Notes under the pieces: model-generated
What the model saw: only the letters and a program-made list of their open reading frames with translations
The model's database searches: none
What the model was told of the DNA's origin: nothing
Shown: in pieces, positions 25,991 through 36,513 of the stretch
Position numbering within the stretch: the stretch's first letter is position 1
Layout of the letters: the number at the start of each line of letters is the position of its first letter
Position numbers and translations under genes: made by a program
NCBI GenBank assembly: GCA_965153455.1
Contig: OZ234503.1
Coordinates: 12,777,118-12,841,117 of the forward strand
DNA length: 64,000 nt
Origin: Sphagnum compactum
Taxonomy: Eukaryota > Bryophyta > Sphagnopsida > Sphagnales
Direction: 5' to 3'

Positions 25991-26204
25991 TCAAAAGCAC
26001 AAATCCTTTGCAGCAGCTCAAGGTTCTTCTCTCTCAAAAGCATGCAATCCATAAAGCTTCTTCCATGCAGTTGGCAAGGTGCATGTAAAATGAAATAGGG
26101 GCATATGAAGCTAGCCTGCAAATCTCTGATTGCAAAAGAGAAAAGAATTCTGAATTCTGTTTCCCATCAATTGACAACAAAAACAAGCTTTCGGTGGTGG
26201 TGGA

Positions 26205-26425
26205 TTCTTGGTAAACCCTGCATGTGAAATCTGACAAACAAATACCACTCTCAAAAGAAAATCTGCAGAGGATTGATTCTTGGTAAACCCACATTGTGAA
26301 ATCTGACAAACAAATACCACTCTCAAAAGCAAATCTGGAGACGAAATCCTTGGAAAATCCACATATGTAGAAATCTGACAGAAACCAGTCTCAAAAGCAA
26401 ATCTGCAGAGGTTCAGGGGTGACAA
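26205..26425. repeat. Three copies of a 72-bp tandem repeat
   Basis: TCTGACA marks the copies at 26230, 26302 and 26374, exactly 72 bp apart; the first two share TCTGACAAACAAATACCACT, the third is more diverged. Each includes TCTCAAAAG and GAAATCTG blocks. The array lies about 115 bp past the stop codon of the V-ATPase gene, so it is probably within its 3' UTR or terminator region. Confidence 0.85.
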
Positions 26426-26538
26426 ATTTGGCACTTTTATTGACTGTACTTTACAAAAAGAATCCTGATTCTCGAGCAAGAGGCTTAAAAATTGGGTGAG
26501 AGGAGAGAGATATAGAGAGAGATAGAGAGAGAAGGAAA

Positions 26539-29500
26539 CTATGTATCGTCCTCATAGTCTTGAGAGAGAGTGTTGAAGGAAAATGGATGGAACTTGTATC
26601 CATCACCCAGGTAAAACTTGTTTTGGAACTCAACCCAATGAAGACGAAGAGCATGCAAAAATGCACTGAGAGTTTCCATGATCAGCAGCACCCCAACTGT
26701 GCATGCCGCAAACACAAACAAGCCGACCAGTCTGATAACTGGGTTTGAATATCTGTCTCACAAGAAAACATATCAAAACAAACATACATGATCAATCAGT
26801 CAGTCATTACTGTTTCTGCCCCCCCCCCCCAATAAAAGCAAATATTCCATGAGAAAACTGCAGAACAACAATAACCCATTTCATGGAAACAGAGTGTCTT
26901 GGTGATGAAACTTACTCCCATGCAAATAACAGAACTCTGTCATAGAAAACTGCAGATAGTTGAGCATGTGCCAAACTGCAAAAATCGACAAAATTTCAGA
27001 CAGAATCAGAGATAGATTGTGCACACTTGAAGAACTTTGTTGTGATCTCCTTTTCTTCGGGTGCTTTACAAGAGGCTAGCTACGACACCACATTCATGTG
27101 ATATTCTCTCTTACAGTATGGGTTTTGAAGTTGAGGGGTTGTTTTACAGTCTCTGGCATTGATTGATCATATACTCTTCAGAGACTAATGGGATGCTTGG
27201 AAAATTTGTTAAGAACAAAAAGAGATACAGAGAAGACAGAAAATAAAGATAAACATAGAAATATTAAATATTAAAATATAAAAAAATATACATATACCTG
27301 AGAGCCCAAAGGCGCAAGTAGGAAGCTGTGTTGGAGACAGCTCCCAATACAAACTCGATGGTATGTATCATTTGGTGCACCAACACCTCACTAAACTCAA
27401 ACTCCTCACCCTCAACCTCGTACTCCTTCCCCTTATCTAGATCCTCAGTATCTGATCCCTCTAAAACTCCATATGCTTGACCTCGAGCTTTCTACTCCCC
27501 CATTCACACACACACACACACACACACCCCCAAAAACCTTACTTAAATATTCCAGTCACAAAAAGCCTTTTTCTAAGGAAATGTCTTTGTGCTTGTTGCC
27601 TTTTGTATCAAATGCTCCTTTTCATGACAATTTCAATATCTCTGAACGATGGAAAAATTTCACAAAGCTCTTCTTCTACCTACAGAACACAGTTTAATCT
27701 AAAGAAAGCATGAAGACCTCAATGTAGTTTGCCTGTAAGGATTTTAGGAACACTGCAATTGTGGAATGAAATTCCAATTTTCTGGACCATGCAAAGCCTT
27801 TTGGACATCATTGAACTGGTTGTTGTCAAATCATACCTGAAGGTGCTGTTTCCGTAAAGTTAAGGGCTTGGGAAGGAGCATCCACGGTACAGCAACCAAT
27901 GCCAACAATACCAGCACAATCTAAACCCCAAGAGACAACAAAAAACACCATGCACTTGTGAATAATTTTCATCTAAACAGGACTTATTCTCAAAGACACT
28001 ACTGCAATTTCCACTAACCAAAAAGATTTCTGTTTCTTTCTGAAGTTACAGCAGCCGAAAGACACTGATCTTCTCTAAAAATATTGCCTGAAACATATTC
28101 CTGACCCGAAAATAAACACTGGAAAAATAAATAACATACCTGCAAGGATCTAAATGTGTTCAAACATTCCTGTGCATAGATAGATGCAATAACAAAAAGA
28201 GATCCAAGTGAAAAACATGAAATTGAGAGAGAGATGGGGGGAAAAAAAAAACAATACCTGGACAGGTCTTTGACCCCAGAACAGTTGGTTTTCACCAAGG
28301 TCATCTGTCGGGCTCAAAAACATATAGATCATGACGTGGTAAAGGTCAGGCTTGCTCCCTTGGCACCATTTCAGGATGATGAGAAACGAGAGGTACCCAA
28401 ACAAGGCATTCAAAAATAGAAGCTGCGGGATGAATTGATACCTGGTGAAAAACCAACACACAGAGTGTGTCAAGAAAAGATCCATCAAGTAGACACAAAA
28501 TGATTCAATCCCATGTCAGTACTGTCATCAATCTTTCTCTTTCATCAGCATAAGATATGAAGATGGGTTTGCGTCAAATTTGTTTGTTGTTGTTGGCTTA
28601 CCAAATGTCAATAGCACTGTGGAAGAACTTGGCATTGAAGTAACTGAGGACGATCCCGAGATTCATTTGAGCAATACCCAACAGAATCGACATCTTCATT
28701 TTCATGGAATTGAGAAATGGAAGCTCGGACCGTGACCCATGCCACACTGGATCAACTCCAAATGGGTATGGAGTTGCAGAGTATTTTATTAACCCTGCTG
28801 TTGATGCATCCCTGCCAAATGGTCATTACCAAACCTGCTCCCATTAACAAAGAAATTGGGAAAATTTTGGATTTTTTTTCCAGTGTAAAAATCAACTAGT
28901 TTTGCTATTTTTTGGGTAAATTTCACCAAAAAGTTCAGTATTAATGGAAAAAACAAAAAAAAACTGCATAAGACAAATACAGGCAGATAAGTGAGGCACT
29001 TACGTGCAGCTTGCAATACTCGAAGATGGGTCTCGACACCTGTAGGCTGACTTTCCAAAGATTTCAAAGGGTACCGAGAAAAACTCATTGTAGATGAAAC
29101 CTGTGTAGATGGAGAAAATAGCCATCAACAGAATAACGTATCGGCCTCCGTATGCCATATTCATTATGTCCCCCAATTGCTGAACTTCCAAAAACAACAA
29201 CCCAATTTAAGACCCAGAACCCACAAAAAACCCAATTTTTCCAAACCTCCTTCCTTGGATGAGAAAAAAACATGCAAAACCGCAGATGGGTATCTAACCA
29301 CCATGAAGAAATTCTACCCTCTCCAAAAAAAAAACAATTCCATAAAAGAATTGTACATTTTGAGATTGCAGAAAAAACTCTGTAAAATTAAATATTCAAC
29401 AGGTATAATACTGCAAATACTCAATTCCTTCTTTTGTCCACACAATGTATGCATGCTGATATGCAAAAGAACGTGATATCGATGTTGTACCTTACTGGCA

Positions 29501-32500
29501 AATTTCTTTTCATTAATGATGAGATAAAGTGCCGCCAGGAGGAGAGCAATTCCATGGCCCCAATCACCAAACATGACCGCAAATAGAAAGGGAAAAGTTA
29601 TGATGGTAAAGCATCCAGGATTGGCTTCCTGATAACGACCCACTCTGCACACACAATCAAAGAAACAAATGGTGCTCTTTTTTTGTGATGCTGTTTCCTG
29701 TAATGAATTTTGAATTGAGGTGATGCAGCCCCAATTTCACTGAGCAAATTTCAAAGAAGAAAAAAATATTACAACCAAGAGAAGGAGAAAGAGAGTCTCC
29801 AGTTAGTTCTGCATAAAAATATTGCAGGTCCTCCTTACCCATAAGCATCAACAATTTCTTGGAAGGCACTAGTGAATTTGTTGGTTTCAAAAAAAGTTGG
29901 TGGCGATTCCTTTGTATAGAGAACCTGAAATATCGTATTGACTTGTGAATTGCTATCATAAGCTGCTCTTTGAAGCGCATCCTGAATCTGTACACAGTCT
30001 CCAGAGACAAATGCCAATCAGACATGCAACTCTTGCTGAATTCCTGAGTGTAACACCATGAACATCATCATCACAAGACTACCACTGCCACCACAACTGT
30101 ACAATCAATTCTCTAACTCTTTGTAGGATGTGGGATGAGCAATATATGGGTTTTGAGATGTGATCACACAGACAAAGTATACAGGAGTTTTCTTATCCAA
30201 CACTTGGGGAGGGAGCTGCTGTTTTACCTTCGGCTTGGCAGAAACAGGGCACCAAGCCTCAGCTACCAGGCACTTGCGGGTCACGTCAACACTCAGCATG
30301 TTAAGTGTGTGATACACTGCCTTCTCCTTCTTCACCTGAAAAATAAAAATAAAAATTTAATGGTGAACAAAAGAAGATCAGCAATGCAAACAAGGAATAC
30401 TTGTGACTGAATGAGACTTGCCATGAAATCAATAAAGCTTGCCAAAAGAAGAGCATGCTCCCCAGCATCCATCAGTCAGTCTGACAAATGCAGAGTCATG
30501 ATCAAGTACATACCATGAGAGTCCATTTCTCAAGGCTATAACCAATGTTGTTCAAAACATTGTTTCGGTGGTAGATTCCGGCATCCAATGTGGATTGAAG
30601 CTCCGACAACCTCTCGTCCACCTGCAGAATTTCCCCCCCAAATGCCTCCCTCTGCTGCTCAACAAACCCCTCGAGAACCAAACAATAACAGACATAGCAA
30701 TACTGTTGTCTGGTTGCACTGATCATAAGAAACCACCTCAGGTTCTTTACTGGGACATTTGACAGCACCCATCAGTCATCACCGGCTTACTCATATGAAT
30801 CCTGAGACACTAAACCCATCATCACCAAAAGCTGGATGTTGTTCAAACAGGTGCAACAGAATGCTCGCAGTGGAAGGTTTCAAGACCCATCAGAAAAGAA
30901 AGCAAGAAGAAAACAAATACCCAACCATAATTTGAGAAACAGGCAGCCCCCTTTTCCAATGTTTTTTTTTGTGGGGTTTTAGATGAATATACCTCAGACT
31001 TCATTTGCCAGAGGCGGTTTGGCTCTTCTGGAAATGGATATCTGTTGGCTCCAAAAGCTTCACAAATTTTTGTGATTTTGGTGCGTGCGCGACTTCCGGA
31101 AAAAAACACCACAAATACAATCTTCTCAACCTGTTGTGCATGAGTAGGTATGCAACCATCAGCGGTAAAAAGAATAAGATCACAACTACACTCTCCACTG
31201 GGTGGTCATAATATTTGTGTGCTGATTTTCAAGCCCAATATTTTCATGGGACTCTGTGAAATGAAAACAACCAAAGATGGACATTAGAGGAAACAACTGT
31301 AGATAGACGCAAATAAAAGGGGGTAATACCTTTTCACCAGTAGCGGGATCAATCACCAGCTCATCAATGGGAGCCTGCTTTAAGTACATATTACCACGAG
31401 TGGCACGGAACAGGATGCGCTCAAAAGATAGGGCTTTCGCTTTGGGTACCACCCCAGTAATGAATCCCAACCTCCCATGCTTTGTTGGCTCTGTTTGCAT
31501 CTCCTGTTGCATAATAATAAGACCCCAGTTTTTAAAAACCCAGTACAAGATCTTAGAGAGAGAACTAACTCCACAATAACTCCACTTTGAAGGTTTAATC
31601 ATTTATGCCAGTTCCAGTTTATTGTGAAAATCGGGAAATGGGATATGCTATTTATTGTCTTTCTTACCTGCTCAAGAAGGAGGGGCCGAGAAACGGATTC
31701 TTCAAGAGATGGATCATCTAGCACTGACTGCAATTGTTGCCCATTCTCAACATGCCTTGTGGAGTGGAAAAGCGTAGCTCCCTTTCAAAAGACAAATCAC
31801 CCACGAAAACAAACAACAAACAAATTGTAAAACTTGGGGGAACTTCACAAGTGTGCTGACACAAGGTACATGCACAAGTTTTCATCCATTGAAATTGTGG
31901 AATCCTTGACTACGACATTTGTAAGTCCAAAAGGAAAAAAGACTGAAAAATTGTCCTGCATTAGTACACCCAAATCAATAGAAAAAAACCAAAGAGAGAC
32001 CAAAAAAAAAGGAAAAAGAGAAGAAAAAGAGAGAGAGAGAGGGATAAAGAGTACCATATGATTGTCAAAGCACAAAAAGGTAATGTAAAACTTACATTTT
32101 GGAGAACCAACTTGAGCTCCGTGAGTTCGCTCTGGCTGCTTTGAAGCTTATCATTATTTGCATTAATTTCTAGAAGTTCAGATTCCAAATCACCTAATCT
32201 GTGGTCAAGCTCATCCAAGTTGGTTACATTTTCCATTATGGGTCTGTATGCCAGCTTCCCAGCTTTTGCAACTTGGTCATGGAAAAACCGTAACTTCCGT
32301 GACATCTCTCCATATCGCTTCACCTGCAAAAAAATAAATCAGATCCATGATGATAAGCTTAACCACTACTAGACTTTGAAAAAATTACATTCCCAAAGTT
32401 TCTGTGCTCTTGAAGCTAGAAAAAAAAATTGCAGCAAGAAACTGAACTCCAGAACAGATGCTGCTTTGAAAAACAGTCAATACTGTCAAAAGCACAGGAT

Positions 32501-33887
32501 ATTGGGTGATGTTACCTGATTAGCATACGTTCGCTGAAATGGGCTCTTTCCAGGATTTAGCTGCCATTGGAAAAACCCACCCACACAAAAGTATTCATCA
32601 AAACTACACAAGAAAGAATAATCCAAAGATAGATTTCCACCAGTGTGTGTCTGTCTCCGCAAATAGAATCCGAAAGTTGCAAACCCAAAATCATCTTTTT
32701 CAAGCAAATCAGAGAAAGCCAAAAAGATGAAACACTGGTGGTAACCAGAGCAGCTACTGTTGTTTTCTTTGCCTTGATCAATCACATACAGATGGAAAGG
32801 TGTTGCCTCAGAAACAAACAGGTATGTTGCTTTTCTTCATATGACAATTTTTCTATAGTTTGTTTCCCAGAATCAATCTGGTACTGGCCTCCAAATCAAG
32901 CAAAAAATGAGTAGAAGATGGAGAGAAAGAATTGTGAAACCTGAAGCAATGTGCTAAAAGCTTCAAAACCAAGCTTTTAAACCCAAACCCAAAACCCAAA
33001 ATGTTCAATTTGACCCACAAACACTGCTGTCTTCCATGCTGGGATTGCTGAAGCAATAAATCCCCAAATGGGCAGAGAACAGTCTTTGTCACAAATTCAA
33101 TGATGCACTGTACAAACTGATAGTTATCCACTGATTTCTCATAGGTAGTGCACAGTGTTTGCAAGTATTCTAGGGTTTACTGCAACTCATTGTTGGCAGG
33201 TTCTAGGGTTTTTCAGCTCAGCCTGAGAACTTGATACCCAATCAGAGGTTTTCAGATCAACAAAGTTGCAGAGCTATGAATGCTGCAGCATTTTCATTGC
33301 CTGGATGCCAAATGTGCCAGCGTAACCAAAGCACTATGTTTTGGATTTGGAAGCTTTTGGAAACACAACACATATGATCAAGGCCAGTTTGCACACCTTG
33401 ACAACAGTTGCAGAATCAATACCCAAAAAACAAGTACAGTTTCATGGCCACTCCACCCACCGCCATCATTATGAGCAAATGGCTTTGATAGAAAAAGAAC
33501 CATAAACATCTGGATCTTGAAGGTTCGAACAAAACTATGAGGATCTCGATGAGCTAATATTCTTTTTCTTGTAGCAAGAATCACTGCTGAAAGAAGAAGA
33601 AGAAGAAGAAGAGAAGTTTTGGAAGGATGAGGATTCAAGATGTCAACCAGTTTCTGTGGTATGGAAAACAAAGGGCAAACATCGAGGGGGTGCAGGAGGA
33701 GAGCAAGAAGAGTTCAAGGAGATGGAGAAGAGATGGAGAAGAGTTTTGGGGTTTCAGGACTCACATCTCTAAACTGAAGAAGACTGAGCTCTGCCAAGTA
33801 GGTGATGGTGTCATGGGCTGATTCGGCAGGCATGATGAGCTGCACCAGTACCATCTCCTCTGACCGAAACAAATCCATCCTCACCAT
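26539..33887 (-). CDS. VHA-a: Vacuolar-type proton ATPase subunit a (VHA-a, V0 sector)
   Basis: Large membrane subunit of the proton pump of vacuole and trans-Golgi membranes; it lines the proton path and anchors the stator. Seventeen minus-strand exons: 33887-33765, 32560-32516, 32323-32096, 31781-31668, 31503-31330, 31130-30993, 30621-30514, 30335-30228, 29987-29839, 29644-29491, 29179-29004, 28811-28602, 28441-28258, 27920-27837, 27491-27298, 26975-26916, 26752-26539. They total 2463 nt, 820 aa, matching the family length with phase kept at every junction. Landmarks: ELSLLQFRD and [11 protein letters not shown] near the N-terminus, [67 protein letters not shown], and [20 protein letters not shown]. 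In that last block Arg725 is the equivalent of the arginine essential for proton transport in yeast Vph1. The protein ends [17 protein letters not shown] plus a short tail. ATG at 33887 is preferred; a longer frame begins at 33929. Paralogue (a1, a2 or a3) is not decided. Confidence 0.95.
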
Positions 33888-34023
33888 CTTCTTCTTCTTA
33901 TTCTTCACTCCTCTTTGTCCTCCCACCAAATCACCAAGGTTTCCTTCTCTGTCTCTGTCTCTGTCTCACAAAACTGGATTTGCAGCTCCAAGATCCAAAC
34001 CCAATACACCAGATTCCACCCCT

Positions 34024-34057
<34 letters not shown>

Positions 34058-36513
34058 ACGATGGTGATGTCGATGATGATGATCCCTTTTCAGATCTGAT
34101 CTCGAATTTTCCGAATCTCAGCAATCTAGATTTCTTTGCCTTGAACACAGAGATCTATCTCTTCACATCTCCCTCCCCCACCCCCACCAGCTTTTGTTTT
34201 GTTGCAGATTTGATCTACAAGTTGTAATACAAGAGAAGAGAATTCTTCTTCTGAAAAAAGCTTGAAGAAGAAAGAAGAAAGGAGATGATGAGAACTTGGG
34301 AAAACAACAAAACAAAACAAAACACACACACATACACAAAACAAAACAAAACTGATGAGAACCAATCAGACTACACTTCCAACACACATAAAAACAAGAG
34401 AGGAATCAACCCACACCCAACTTACAAGAAAATTTTCTCAAAACCCAAAACCAGATCTCGCAGCTTGGAGAAGCAGCTGCTGTTTTCGAAGCTTCTCGAC
34501 AATGGGTAGTAGCTCTTGCTTGAAGTGCAGCTTCTGCTGTGACCTAAATGCAAAAAAACGCACCAAAATAAGCACCATCACAGAGAGATCTCACAGAGAC
34601 AACAGAGACAGGGAGAGGAGAAATTGCCTTTGCAAGAGAAAGAAACTTCCGGCAAGTGCATTTGAGAGTGTATTTGTGCAGATTCTTTCTCTCTGACGTC
34701 AACTCTTGCTTCTCTAAAAAGTACTGCATCTGTTGTGCCACGTACTTCTCTAGTAGTTGTTGTTAGGTTGCCCCCTTCTTTTTTTCTTCTTTTTTTCCCT
34801 TTCTGTTTTGGATTTTTTTTTTTTTCCCCCCCTCCTCCAATTTCTTTTCTTGAGGAGAAAGTAAGAAAGAAAGAAAGTCAACTCCTTCTTATGAAAAAAA
34901 TCTCACTAAGAAAAACAGATCAGCTATCTTGTTCTTGTTGTTTCTGGGAAGATCTGAAATGGGTCTTGGATGTTGGGTCTTGGGTCTTGAGATGGTGATG
35001 ATGTGAAGCTGCTGGTGATCGATCCTCCCTTGTGATGTTGGCAATGGAAATCCCCACATTGGATTCAACCATGGTGGCGTTTTTTTTTTCTTTCTCCTTG
35101 CTGTGATCACAACTCAAATCCCCACTTTGATGGTCATTTTCTTCTCCTTTTTCTTCTTGATGATCTGCTTATTGTTGTTGTTGTTCTTCTTTGATCATGA
35201 TGATGATGATACTTTTATTCTTCTTGTGATGAGAATCTGAAACCACATTTGTCAAATATATCAGGTTGCTGCTTGATATTTTGTTTTTGTTTGTGTTTTG
35301 TTTTGGGGGTGTGTTGTGTTGTGGGGTGGGGGGATTGATGATGATGTTCTTCCTTCTGCAACTTGTGGACGTTTGCAATTTGATTCACTTTAAAAGGCAT
35401 GGTATCTGAAGATGACTCTGCTGCTGGAGTCACTGTAGAGAATTGAGCAGGCTTCTCTGAGTCTGAGATCATGATAAAAAGAGGTTAGAGACTCTGTTTG
35501 CAGTGTGCAAAATGCTTGTTCCTTCAAGAAGAAACCAGCCTCCCCCTCTGCTTGACGGAGCAAGCAGTACGAGCAAGCCAATTGAATCTGCAGCAACTGA
35601 CACATGGGATGATTCTTCATGTGGTTGTGTATATTCAGAGACAAATTGGACATATGATTCTTCATGACAACCATACAAGAACTGCCAAGAAACACACACA
35701 CATACATATATGTATAATTAATACTTTCTTTCAAGAGAGTTCTGATCTCATGAAAATAAGAACCCATGGGAAATGGAGTGAGGAAAGCAAACTGTGCACT
35801 GAGAAACAAACCCACAAGAAGAAAGGGAGCAAGGAAGCAAAAACTGTGCAATGATTTCAAGGTTCCATTATAAAAAAAGGCAGATATTGCACACAGGATT
35901 CCACAGAGAAATGGGGTTTAAGGGATTTAACGGAGGGAAGACTTTAAGCACTCCAAATCAGGACCAAAAAACCAAAAACACCCAAACAGATGCATTGCAA
36001 AGAAACTACTCCACACCGTTGATCTGCACAGCAGAAAATGGAAGTGCCAGCAGCATAAGAGAGAATCAGTCTCCTCTGGAGAGAATATGCAAGAAGGAAA
36101 ACTGGATGTGGGTTGTTGAAATTCAGAGATTTTACCATGTGAGGAATGCAACTGTACAAAAAAAGCCTATAAGTCATGAAGCTTGCAATTTTCTCTTCAT
36201 AGGATCATCCATCCAAGTGCAAGATTTTCATTTGATCAAAATCTTGCACTCTAAAGATGATTTTCATCCCTCTGAAGAAGATTTTCATTTGATCATCAAT
36301 CTGAGTGCAAGATTTTGAGCACTTCTCAGCACCCATTTCCTTTGAGCTGGCTGGCTGCATTGACAAGCAATTTTCAACTTCTGCTGTGACAAAATCATGT
36401 GCCTGCAGCTTATGCACGGTCAACATGCCAAGCTCCTCAAAGGATTCCCACTTTTTAAAAAATCCCTCTGAAAGGGTAGAGGCAACCATGAATGAAAAAA
36501 AACATTCAGGAGA
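33888..36513. other. Spacer: V-ATPase leader and RAD5-like 3' flank
   Basis: Contains A/T runs and simple repeats, among them CTG/GAT runs at 34021-34083, a TTG run near 35173-35190, and GAT runs near 35195-35215 and 35336-35347. Around 36220-36320 the word GATTTTCATTTGATCA is repeated, and TGCAAGATTTTG-type words recur. Open frames on both strands show no domain and are treated as chance. Confidence 0.45.

Larger units (their letters stand above)
25180..26538. other. Spacer between the glycosyltransferase and V-ATPase genes
   Basis: Holds the 5' leader of the glycosyltransferase (A/G-rich, 25180-25440), two tandem arrays listed separately, and the 3' flank of the ATPase gene. No additional gene is recognised. 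Confidence 0.5.

Noticed and set aside
28110-28180. Extra V-ATPase exon encoding [10 protein letters not shown]
   Set aside because: The preceding and following exons already join to the expected [19 protein letters not shown] sequence; the stretch lies within that intron.
35390-36318. Open frames of about 155 residues between the V-ATPase and RAD5-like genes
   Set aside because: No conserved motif, conflicting frames on both strands and no splice continuity; treated as leader or spacer sequence.
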